NCBI GenBank assembly: GCA_946699065.1
Contig: CAMPDV010001989.1
Span: 1 to 64,000, forward strand
Direction of reading: 5' to 3'
DNA: 64,000 bases
DNA from: Loxodes magnus
Taxonomy: Eukaryota > Ciliophora > Karyorelictea > Loxodida > Loxodidae
The notes under the pieces were generated by a model. It did not search any database. It saw nothing but the letters and a program-made list of their open reading frames with translations, and was not told the origin of the DNA. Below are positions 1 through 10,360 of this stretch, piece after piece (positions within the stretch are counted from its first letter, which is position 1; every line of letters starts with the position of its first letter). The position numbers and the translations under genes were made by a program.

Positions 1-2131
1 GATAATATAGCTTCAAATATAAATGCACAAATCTCTATTTAAGCACTAAATCTACCTAAATTTTCTTCAGAGATACTAATGAAAAAATTACTTATCAAAC
101 TGTATAAATAAATAGATTTGAGTGCTTCGAAAGATAAACTAATAGCAAGAGAATTAAGAAAAAATTACTATATAAAGATAGGATTCGTTTAGTCGATATT
201 AGTAGACTCTTATCCTTTTTTTCAATTTATAAACACAAAATAATTCAATTACTTTATCTAAACGGAATAAATATATTCCTAACATTTTATTGAATTAAGA
301 AAGAAGAAACAGGAGTAAGAAACTGAATGAAAGACCTATAAAGAAGGTGAAATATTACACTAGCTACTTCATCAGAAGAGTATGGAAAGAAATCTAAAAA
401 TTTTAATTCGAATTTTTAGTAAAAAGAAGCGCAACTATCGCAAGAGTAAAATAGGTCTTAAATATCAAACTTAATTTCATCTATTTTTACGGAAGTTACT
501 CTGTTTGGTTGACTTTAAATTATAAAATTTCCTTATTTAGATAAAGCTAAACAGGTAAGAAAGTCTATCACTAAATTTCAGAATTTAGATTCTCTTAAAT
601 TCTTTAGATTATGATAAAGATGGAAAATGTTTGTTTTTATTATTTTTATATGATAGATAAGAAAAACAAACAAGCTTACAACTAGAAATTTATTAATGTA
701 TTTTCCTTTATTCTCTTATAAAGACAGGTTCGAAAGAAAACTGTATTAAGATTTGATTTCAATAACTAGCAATGAAAAATAACTAAAGAGATAAAAATTA
801 ATTAAGTAAGTCATAAACTCAAAAACCAAAACATTTTGTCTATCTTATTCGATCTTATATCATTTTGTTTCTCCACTTTTCTCTAAGAAACTTATTGAAG
901 AATTTAATACTTTACTACAATTTTTTCTTAAACTTTAAAATTTTTAACAAAGCTAATAAATTAAATAAAAATAATAAGCATACCTTTTCAATTTATCTGA
1001 GAGATTTCATTTTATAAGATGACTTTATTTTCATGATGCTAGCATTTTTCTTAATCCTTAATTCAAGCAAATTTAAGAATAGTCAAATGACCTCCTTTAT
1101 AATATGACTAAACAGTTTTTTATCTTACTATATCAATTTTATAAGATCAAACTTATACGAAATTATATCTAATTTGGGTATTATTTCTTAGGAGAAAGAT
1201 ATACAGATAGATAATAATAATCAACTTAGAATCTCTTTTAAAGAGATTTGCTAAAAATTAGGTAAGTGTAAACTAAACTAATTTTAGCTTAGTTTAGGCT
1301 ATTAAAGTAGTCTGAAAATAAATTGCATTCAACATTGATATACACTTAATTATCCTTTATAAACAGATCTATTGTTTTAGATTGATATATGAGAAAAACC
1401 TTCTCAATGATATTATCTGTAAAATTAAAAAACTAAATAGTTTGAGATTTCGCTCCGTTAAGTAGAAATATCCAGAGTTAGTTTTTTAAGTTGATAGTTT
1501 GGTATTTAAGAATAGATGAACCCATAAAGTTGATATCAATAAATTAATGAAGTATTTGCTTATTAGTTATGTTCATCAGTTAAACGTTTAAAGACATTTC
1601 AAATGGTATGAGGTATAAAATCAATATGCTAGTCTCTTGTATTCTGCAAAGCTTTTATTTTGTTTGATTTCTTCTTTAAAATTAAAATATAAACGCAGAA
1701 AAATTTATCGAGACTCTTTTAATTAGCAAATTCTTCCAAAATGAAAAAAATTATATTCGAAATGCCATCTTAAACGAGACTTAAGAAAGCTATAAATATA
1801 ATAATTCTATAGAAAATATAAAAGTAGAACTTCGCTATTAATCAAACCACTAGATATAAAACAAATCATTGAGTAGCATTAATAAATTAAATTTTTTAGG
1901 TCTTTCACTGACTAGTAATAAAGGAGTGAAATTTCTTCAATATTGGTTGAATAAAAAAAATTAATATCTATTTAAAATGATTCCAAAAACAAATTAAAGA
2001 CTCTTATATAATTAAGCTTTATCTAGGATATTATAAGACAATTTAGATTTTTACTAGTTGCTTGAAACTTTATAACTCAAACTTCTGGGGTAAATTGCAG
2101 TATATGATCTATATCTGTTTAAGCTTAAGTT
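1..2131. other. No confident gene; possible coding start and two hairpins
   Basis: The first ~430 bases continue the weak reading frame that starts at 53,125 in the other copy (window base 1 corresponds to its codon 48). Beyond that I see no family signature. Two short perfect inverted repeats lie close together: 1230-1248 (AATCTCTTT stem) and 1273-1297 (CTAAACTAA stem). Leucine-rich reading frames exist on the reverse strand between about 1,000 and 2,200, but they change frame repeatedly and no repeat unit could be fixed. Confidence 0.4.
1230..1297. repeat. Two adjacent short hairpins
   Basis: Bases 1230-1248 form a 9-bp perfect stem around a single T. Bases 1273-1297 form a 9-bp stem (CTAAACTAA pairing with TTAGTTTAG) around a 7-base loop. 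Copy 2 of the direct repeat keeps both stems and adds one T in the second loop. Function unknown; chance is not excluded in DNA this rich in A and T. Confidence 0.5.
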
Positions 2132-2666
2132 CTTTTATCAAAAAAAGATAAAATCTCTTCATAAAACTTCTTTAAAAGCTTGACTTTCTGCAAATATATA
2201 GCTAATGCAGCAGAGTAAGAGCTAATGAATCTAATAAAGTTAAATTATTTCCCTTGATATACTTATAATTTAAACTTTCAATACCTTTCGTATATTTTAA
2301 AAGCATCCTTAAATCTAAAATATGAGATGCTAATGAGTTTTGTTTTAATAAAGAGAATCTGGTTTTTTTAGTTAATTGTGCATTGAAATTTAAATTAAAG
2401 GTAATTAGTAGTTTGATAGTTGAAGATTTTAAAATAAATAGTTTATATAAATAACTATGCAGGAGGATAATATCACTGTTTAATAAATTTAAGAGCTCTT
2501 CGCATAACATGGAGCTGGAAAAGCTTTAAACTCGCCTATTAAAATACATGAATATTAGGATTTAATTCCAAAAGGAGTTAAGTTATAAAAATTAGGCGAA
2601 GGTGGATAAGGGTGTGTTTATTTGATTGAATTAAGAGGTATTAAATATGCAATTAAGATAATGAAG
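2132..2666. other. 535-bp block identical in both direct-repeat copies
   Basis: Bases 2132-2666 match copy 2 without a single difference, while flanking DNA differs every few tens of bases. The block covers about 325 bases upstream of the kinase ATG and the first 70 codons. Its reverse strand holds a leucine-rich frame (2202-2510) that lacks TAA, TAG and TGA for 102 codons, very unlikely by chance at this composition. In the forward direction the same triplets read as a Gln-rich N-terminal extension in frame with the kinase. I cannot decide which strand is coding. Confidence 0.6.
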
Positions 2667-4465
2667 TAAACAAATGATCAACAAAGTCTAATAAAAGATT
2701 TCTATAACGAATGTAAATCTTTCTTATCTGTTAACGATGAATTTGTTTTAAGAATAGTAGGCTATGCTATTGATACATCTAGAGAAGATAAATATCGTTT
2801 CTGTTATTACACGAATTATTAGTAAAAAAGAAGCTTAAGTGACTTAATAAAAAACAAAAGTTTGTTCTAAGATCAATAAATAGATTTTTAAAAAAGATTT
2901 GTCGCTAAACTAAAATTGCTTTGCTAGATTACTTAGGGATTAAATGCCATTCATTAGGCTAATTTAATACATAGAGATATAAAATCCTTAAATATTTTGC
3001 TAAATGAAAGTGATTCTCCAAAAATAGCAGATTTAGGATTAGCTAGAGAATAAAGTGAATCCAAAACAAATGATTCAAAAGGAACATATAAATATATGCT
3101 CCTGAAACTTTTGAAAGCAAAATATATTAAAAAAGTGATATATGAGAATTAGCTTGTGTAGCAGTTGAAATCTTCAATGAAAATTTTATCTTTCCTGATT
3201 TATAAAATGACATTAAAGTGATTATGAATCATATTTATATTCAAAGATAGATTCCTTTATTTTCTGGTGAGATTATAAATGAGCCAGAACTCTAAAAACT
3301 TCTAACATAATCATTTAGTTTTGCTCCTGCTGACAGACCAAATATATTTGAATTCTAAAAACGACTTGAAAATATAAAAAAAAGTTACGAATAAAAATTA
3401 AGTTAAATTTAGCCTCTAAATATTAATCCTCTGTAAAATTAGAATTTAAATATTGGTGTTAATCCTAAAGAACTAAAGAATGAAGAATAAAAAATAATTA
3501 ATCCAATTATTAAATAACTAGATAAATAAGAAGAAGAGTAAAAAGAAAAATTTTAGGAGTTAAACGTATCTCTTGTTTGCTTTCTGAAATCTTGTCATGC
3601 TGCTATAATAAAAAAAGGAGTAGAATTTTAAGAGATAAAATTGGAAAATAGTTAGATTAGAATGGATGAAGGAAGCTCCGTTTATTATACAAAAGATTAT
3701 ATTTACATTTCTGGAGGAAAAGCAAATGGAGCTTGTACCAAAAGCTTTTAAATGGTTGATAGGGTAACTTTTAAAGTCTATAAAGAGTGTGAAATGATTC
3801 ATCCTAGAACTGATCACGGAATGACAGAAAGAAATTTACCAGACAATAAATATATCTATATTTTATCAGGTAGTTCAAACAGTTAAGTTTTAGCATTCTG
3901 CGAGTACTTTGATGTAAATGAGGGCGTTTGTAAAGAGTTTGAAAAAATAGTATTCAAAGTTAAAAATTTTGGATGTATATTTGAAAAAGACAAATTAATC
4001 GTAGTTGGTGGAATAAATTAGTTTCAATAGAGAATTATTTAAGGATAATGATATGACTTCAATATTAAAAGTTGAAGAATCATTTCAAAAGGAATCCCTT
4101 ATGGATCAACTGTAAGAATAGTAAAAGATGATAATGAGGAAATTTATATATTCGGAGATTACCTAGAAGGTGTTTACAAAATGACTTGAGAAACTGATTA
4201 ACCTAAATACTCCAAACTAACAGAAAATAATTATCCTGGTTAACTTAGTAATCAAAATCCTATCATAGAGGATTAAATGATTTATATATACGATGGAAAG
4301 AAAGTACATTGCTATGACTTAATTGAAAATAAATGATAAGTCAAATACTAAGAAAAAATAATTTATACGTAAGAATAGATTCAGTTCGTATTGAATCAAA
4401 TGAAATAAGGAAATAAGTTTGATTAAATAACCATTCCAAATGGAATAAGTGAAGAGCAAAGCTGA
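2457..4465 (+). pseudogene. Protein kinase-Kelch fusion gene, copy 1, frameshifted
   Basis: Same gene as 55,731-57,740, but one G is missing at about 3,098, inside the codons for the kinase APE motif (Tyr-Met-Ala-Pro-Glu in copy 2). This shifts the frame for the rest of the kinase and the Kelch part. The total length is 2,009 bases against 2,010, so this is the only net length change. The remaining sequence is still well preserved (HRD, DLG and Kelch repeats readable in the shifted frame), so the break is recent or is an assembly error. The ATG at 2457 matches the start chosen for copy 2; the final TGA is at 4463-4465. If the shift is real, the product would lose the kinase C-lobe and all Kelch repeats. 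Confidence 0.8.
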
Positions 4466-7290
4466 ATTGAAGAATTTAAATTCAATAACTTTAAAATATT
4501 TTAGATTTAAATAGGAAAATAAAAGAAAATATTTATGATATAATTTATATAAAAGATTTTAAACTTAATTTAAACGATGGCAAATATTATAACTATTAAA
4601 TGTATATTAAAGCAATAAAAATAAATCCCCTAATGTAAAGAACTCATATGAATGTTAAAGAGCCTAAGTTCTTCTATGTGAATAAATCTTTATTCTTTAT
4701 ATATAAAAAATTAAGATCTAGGCTAATTGATTCTATAATAATACATATATAAATAGTTTTTTAATTAATTTAAATACAATGAAAATTAATTTTCATCGTA
4801 CAAGCATTTCAAATATTTTATTTACTTTCTTAAGTTTTTGATGAATATACCATCTTATAAGATATTTATGCTGTAGAAATTTTTAAAGCAAACTTTTGGC
4901 AGTATTTTTATTATTTTTTTATCTAAGAAGATAAATAATTTTATCATGCTACTTTTTAAAAAGAGATAAAATCATAGAATAAAGAGAAAGGTTATCAATA
5001 CAATTAAAAATATCCTTTTTTATCAGGCTTTATTTTTATTTTTCCTTAATATCTACAAAACTTTTAAGGAAATTCTTTGAGTGAAAAAATAATAATTAGA
5101 TATAGAATGTTGAGAATATGATGCTCTAGCATAAGAAGATTTTATATTAATTAATAATTTAAACCTTATTATAATTTTCCTTTAAGTTGATATTATTTCG
5201 TTTTATAATTATTTATCTATAATTTTAACTTTATAATTGATTAAATTACTAAAGCGACTATTAATTCTACTATCTAAATTTTGATTTATGTATATAAAAT
5301 ATTTTTAAGTTTAATAAGGTTTATAATTTGCTTCAATTTTACATTGCGTACTAAAAGCTCTATATTAAATAAATCACTGAAATGCTTCTTTTTATTTATA
5401 AGCAGAAGTATTTTTCTTGCTTATTTTCTAAGGAATAAATATCTAGTGATATTTTAATATTTTATTTATAGCATCTTTTGCTTTTTTACTAAAAAGGTGT
5501 CTGATTATACAATTAAATCTTGCTAATTCAGTATATTTTCTTTTATCTTCTAAACACTTATTTCATAATCTTTGGGTTCAGTAAGAAACTATTATACTGA
5601 TTACTACTCGAAATTTATAAATCTTCATTTTTATCTACTAATTTAAAAGTATCTAAAACCACCACAAGATTAGACTTTTAACATTTAATCTCAGGTTTCT
5701 CTCGAGAAAGGCCATATTTACCCTAAAAACTTAGTCAGCACTAGATTACATTTATAAGTTTTTAATTTGAAAAGTATTTTGATTAAAATACCTCAATTAC
5801 TAGACATAAAATAATCAAATCTTAGTACTAATTATAAAGAAAGAATCTCAATAAAAATAAGCTCTTAAATAAATTAGTTACATATGCTTAAAACAACCTT
5901 AAGTCTAGTTTTCTTAATTCATTTAAAAGATTCTGCATTATAACTCTCTATTTACTTAAAGAGCTAGTCAATATGATTTAATCTTAGCTTCTTTTAATCT
6001 AATTTTTAGATTAGGTTAGATAAATATTTTATTAATATGAGCAAAGTTTATGGAATTTTGTAATATATTTCTTTTAAAAAGAATAATTTAAAAGTTACAT
6101 CATCTATTTTATTATAAAGCTATACAGTCACAATATTAGAATTAAATTAGCTTTTATTTACATACTTTATAGCATATTCTTAGTTTAGATCAGATAAAAT
6201 CTGAAATTTATCAAATTTTGTTAAGATACTAATTTGAGATTTCAAGTAAAGGAATTTTAAGAACATAAGAGATAAAAAACAAAAATTGAAAGTTAAAAAT
6301 TAATAATAATTTTATATTAAAGCAGAATAAGCAACTTATGATATATTATAGAGAGATAAAAATATTTCAAGCAGTGTATAAATAAGCTAGTTTTAATTCT
6401 GTTATTGTTCTAGTAATAAATTTAATAATTATAGAAAATATTACTCAGGAAGAAGTATAGAAAGCAAAAATGTTGTGTTCTTTTCGAAGATTATAAGCTG
6501 ATTTAGAAATAGAATGAGAATAAACTGCTCGATATATTAAAATATAAAAATTTATACATAAGTCAAGCTATTTCATACAGTATAGATATAGAACTTATAA
6601 GAAAATAATTCCTTCCTTAAAATATAAAGCTATCCTAATATTATTTAATTAAATAGTAAACAACTACCTTTTATTAAAAGTACAACTATACTGTGTAAAT
6701 GATTGTATTATTAATCTAAATTTTAAAGGATGAAAGAATAGATGAATATTTGAATTTAGAGGTTATTTATTTAACTTATAACTAATAATGAAAGTAAAGA
6801 AGTTAGGAAAATTTCTTAAATGTAAGCAAACATATTGAAAAATATCTTTCAAAAATTAATTTAATAGTTCTATTTGAAATTTATTATAGCTTATTTTGAA
6901 TTCTAATATTTTATATAAATAAACATAAGAAAAGCTTTGAAACTTTTATAAGATAATTAGTCCTTTTAAAAGTAATTTTGCTAGAATATATAAGCAATGT
7001 AAAATGATATAAATTTAATTTTTGTAATTGAGAATTTGTCTATTTTAAAAATCCTTTACACTGTATACTCTTAATATTTCCTTTAAGAAGCAAAAGGGGA
7101 TTTATCTAATTTTATTAGATGCTAGCTTAATTTTCTTATCTTAATGATAAATATAATTTAACTTATTTCTTATTAAGAAATGTTTACTTTTATCAATTTT
7201 AATATATACAATATGTCTATCTAGCCATATTATATATATATTTCTAAATTTAATTCTTTCAACTATTAAATCTGATTATAAGAAATAAGT
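4466..7290. other. AT-rich intergenic stretch, nothing recognised
   Basis: No conserved motif, tRNA or repeat was found here apart from membership in the direct repeat. A segment around 4,870-4,950 is replaced by unrelated sequence in copy 2 (about 58,135-58,200). Confidence 0.6.
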
Positions 7291-7351
7291 TTATATAAAT
7301 CAATTATCTTGTAGTCTCATATTTAAGCTAATTAAAAGTATATTTATATTA

Positions 7352-7432
7352 GACACTATGGCCGAGTGGTTAAGGCGACAGACTAGAAATCTGTTGGGTT
7401 CTCCCGCGCAGGTTCAAATCCTGCTGGTGTCG
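7352..7432 (+). tRNA. tRNA-Ser (anticodon AGA)
   Basis: An 81-nt class II tRNA with long variable arm. The acceptor stem GACACTA pairs with TGGTGTC, the discriminator is G, and the anticodon stem ACAGA/TCTGT encloses the loop CTAGAAA, giving AGA. The T-arm contains GGTTCAAATCC. A T-run follows directly at 7433, as expected of an RNA polymerase III terminator. The anticodon should decode UCU and, after inosine modification, UCC. It is paired with a tRNA-Arg 60 bases downstream. Confidence 0.93.
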
Positions 7433-7439
7433 TTTTTTT
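7433..7439 (+). terminator. Pol III T-run after tRNA-Ser
   Basis: Seven consecutive T residues directly follow the tRNA-Ser discriminator base. This is the usual RNA polymerase III termination signal. Confidence 0.7.
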
Positions 7440-7491
7440 GTCACTTTCTTTAATTTGAATATATTTATAGAAGCTAAATGATATATTATAA

Positions 7492-7566
7492 GTGCCCTTG
7501 AGGCCTAATGGATAAGGTGCTTCCCTCCTAAGGAAGAGATTGCGATTCAAGTCCCGTCAAAAGTGC
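7492..7566 (+). tRNA. tRNA-Arg (CCT), degenerate
   Basis: The anticodon arm CTTCC-CTCCTAA-GGAAG is intact and gives CCT (reads AGG). The gene is damaged elsewhere: the T-stem reads GCGATTCAAGTCCCG and lacks the GGG of the reverse-strand copies, and the 3' acceptor strand has two mismatches (AAAGTGC against GTGCCCT). I expect it to be a non-functional relic. The same T-arm lesion is present at 28,041 and 60,759, so it predates the duplications. Confidence 0.7.
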
Positions 7567-7590
7567 TTTTTAATAAAAGTATCTTTATTT

Positions 7591-10069
7591 AAAAAAATAA
7601 CTATTATTAACAATAATTTAAATTTATTTACTCATCTTTAAAAATAAAATTAAAAATATAATTATTCAAGAAAAAAAGTGAAATAATAATTAAAAAATTA
7701 TAAGGATAAGCATCAATAATATAAGATTACTAACTTCAAATAATTATAAAAAAGAAGGAAAAAGAAATTAATTAATTAAAGTAAAACAATAAAATAAAAT
7801 TTTTAGGAAATAATAAAGTAATAAAATATTTAAAATATCTATTTAATCAATTTAATTAAAAAGTAATATTCAATTTAATATTAATAATGTAAATTTAAAT
7901 TATAGCAAAAAATTTTTTTACATTATAAATATAAACTTTATTAATAAAAGATGATTAATAATTTATTTAAAACTTAGTAAATTAAAACAATTTAGCCACT
8001 AAATTTAATTATTATTTTTTTTTAAAGATTTTTTATGCTTTTTTCACTAGAAAAAATCTATTTTTCGACGTTTATGGTAATTAATTTAACCTTTTGTTCT
8101 TATTTTATTTACCTTTCTAATTAATGAATTTTATTTTTAAATAATATATTTAGATAATAAATTTTATTCAAGTTAAATCAGATTTTATAATTTTGACTAA
8201 AATAATTTATTTAGGTCATATATAGTAATAAATCTATTATTCATAATTATAATAGAATGATAATTGCTAAATTAACAGATGGAGTTTTAGATTATAATTA
8301 ATAAGTTTTAATTTATTTTTGAGTTATTTTAAAATTATTTTTTACTATATAATCAAAAGTATTAGCGTAAATAATTTAAAGAAATGCTTCTATTTAGAAT
8401 AAACTATTCATAAAACTCTTTAAGTATTTTATTTTTTAAATAAACAACTTTCAACATTTTTTCATTGGATAAAGAAGGATGTGATTTATTTGCTCAATTT
8501 ACTTTTGTTAATACTTTATAAATATGTAAATAATTTTATTTCTTCTTATATTTAAAGAAGAGATTAAATTTATTTATGCTGATTTTTTATGAATTTTAGA
8601 AATATAATTATAATTCAAATATGTTAATTTTTTATGGCAAGTCTAATCTCCAAAAAATTTTCTTTAATTGTTATAATTTTTTAATATTATAAATATTTAT
8701 TCTCTTTAATTCTTTATTCTTTTCTTCTCTTAAAATTAATATATTCTTCAATGATGTTACTTCATCTATTTATTAAACGAGAATTTATTGTTCTATTCTG
8801 ATTGGAAGCTCAATTCCTTGTTCATTTAAACTCTTAATTTACGGTCTTTAAGTACTAATGATTACTGGTGGTATGTGTGAGTATAGGCAGTTGATATTAG
8901 GATATCCTAGTCAGAGAGCTCCATCGTTATTGACTGCCTGTCGTAAAAACCCTACCGATGATAAACTGGATAATTCGATTTGACTTTGAATCAGAATTCT
9001 GCATTCAAGCTAGTGATTTATATCTAAATGTAGACGAAATATTACTCCTGAAGCCGCCTATTTTAAATTATTATGTCGTTATTTAAAATTAAATCTCTGA
9101 TTATTGTCTATAATATATAAGCTATCATCAATTTTGGCTCCCTTTATGAAATTTTCAATGTTTTGCCATTAATCCAGTTGAGTTAAATTTAAATTAATCT
9201 ACATAAATATTTTCATAATATAATCCTCTATTTTATTCTAATAACACTTTATTTCATATTATTTTATATCAAACTTCCTTAAAAATAAATTTAATTTTGC
9301 TTATTTTTTTAATCTAGTTTCCTTTAAAGCTGATTTTTAGATAAAAAATAAAAATTGATATTGAGCTTTAAATTTTTAAACAAAGAAATAATTTATGACC
9401 CTGATAATTTTAAACTGATACATTTGAAAAATAAAATTTTAAACTGAAAAATATAAAAATAAATATATTAGATTTATTTAAATATTTAAATCTTAATATT
9501 TACAAAAAGTAACTAAATAAAATACAATTTTAGAAATATTTTATAGAAATAGTAACAAAACAAATATTTCTTATTTTCATTAAAATAAATATAAAAAGAT
9601 TAAAAATGTTTAGATATTTAAAATTAAGAATTGCATAAAGCAGATGAAAAATATAAAATTAAGCTGCAAAAGTAAGATATTATCTTTTATTTTAGAAAAA
9701 TACTTTTAGTTATTTTGAAAGATAATATTTTGCGTTATAGTAAAGGAAAATAATTAAATAAAATCAAAGATGAAAAAATTTTAAACTAAAAAACAGAAAA
9801 AAAATTTAAGATATGAAGTTAAAGTTTATAATTTATATAATTATATTTAAAATTTTTAATCTTTTGTTTTAATTTTTCATTAAATATTGCAAAAATTTAT
9901 TCTTAAACTAAGAAAGTTAAATATTAAGATAAAAATAAAAAAGAAACTATGAATATTTGTATATTATTCTTACTTATATAGACTCTAAATCCTTATTTTT
10001 AATTATAGTTAATTAATTATCATAAATAATTTTATTTTTATTTTCTTTTAGTTGATTAAATCTTAATAA
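7591..10069. other. Spacer of the tRNA inverted repeat
   Basis: Extremely AT-rich filler apart from a GC-elevated island at 8,747-9,080. No gene could be assigned. Confidence 0.5.
8747..9080 (-). other. GC-elevated island, possible decayed coding sequence
   Basis: This stretch is clearly richer in G and C than its surroundings and is repeated at 61,996-62,330. On the reverse strand it reads without TGA interruption, apart from one Trp-compatible TGA, as a plausible protein (for example HLDINHQLECRILIQSQ). The forward strand is readable too. Most copy differences change amino acids on either strand, and copy 2 has a one-base insertion near 62,157, so the sequence is not under obvious protein constraint. 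A 7-bp stem (AGGCAGT/ACTGCCT) in copy 1 is broken in copy 2, which also argues against a conserved RNA. It is most likely a decayed gene or mobile-element fragment; family not recognised. Confidence 0.4.
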
Positions 10070-10086
10070 GAAATTTTAATTAAAAA

Positions 10087-10162
10087 ACACCCTTGACGGG
10101 ACTTGAACCCGCAATCTCTTCCTTAGGAGGGAAGCGCCTTATCCATTAGGCTACAAGGGCAC
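10087..10162 (-). tRNA. tRNA-Arg (anticodon CCT)
   Basis: A 76-nt tRNA on the reverse strand. The anticodon arm CTTCC-CTCCTAA-GGAAG gives CCT, reading AGG. The T-arm GCGGG-TTCAAGT-CCCGT is intact, unlike the forward copies. The 5' end GTGCCCT pairs with AGGGTGT through three G-U wobbles, so the acceptor stem is weaker than usual but formed. Best candidate for a working tRNA-Arg in this copy. Confidence 0.85.
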
Positions 10163-10221
10163 TTATAATATATCATTTAGCTTCTATAAATATATTCAAA
10201 TTAAAGAAAGTGACAAAAAAA

Positions 10222-10302
10222 CGACACCAGCAGGATTTGAACCTGCGCGGGAGAACCCAACAGATTTCTAGTCTGTCGCCTTAACCACTCGGCCATAGTG
10301 TC
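10222..10302 (-). tRNA. tRNA-Ser (anticodon AGA)
   Basis: Perfect reverse-complement counterpart of the tRNA at 7352-7432, with the same 81-nt length, anticodon AGA and long variable arm. A T-run (A-run on the forward strand at 10,215-10,221) follows its 3' end. Confidence 0.93.
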
Positions 10303-10360
10303 TAATATAAATATACTTTTAATTAGCTTAAATATGAGACTACAAGATAATTGATTTATA

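Larger units (their letters stand above)
7292..7590 (+). repeat. Left arm of tRNA-bearing inverted repeat (copy 1)
   Basis: About 290 bases running from upstream of the tRNA-Ser to just past the tRNA-Arg recur as the reverse complement at about 10,070-10,360. The same cassette occurs again at 27,865-28,135 and in the second direct-repeat copy. Similarity begins in the tract TATATAAATCAATTATC upstream of the tRNA-Ser, so it is not limited to the tRNA genes. Confidence 0.85.
10070..10360 (-). repeat. Right arm of tRNA-bearing inverted repeat (copy 1)
   Basis: Reverse complement of 7,292-7,590, with tRNA-Arg then tRNA-Ser on the reverse strand. This arm holds the better preserved tRNA-Arg. Confidence 0.85.

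Noticed and set aside
3560-3817. Reverse-strand reading frame of 85 codons inside the kinase-Kelch gene, with a shorter form at 56,859-57,092
   Set aside because: It is antisense to clearly conserved Kelch-coding sequence, and its openness follows from the codon use of the sense strand.
8860-8945. Structured RNA suggested by a 7-bp stem in the GC-elevated island
   Set aside because: The pairing is broken in the second copy without compensation, and no known snRNA, SRP or RNase P motif was seen.
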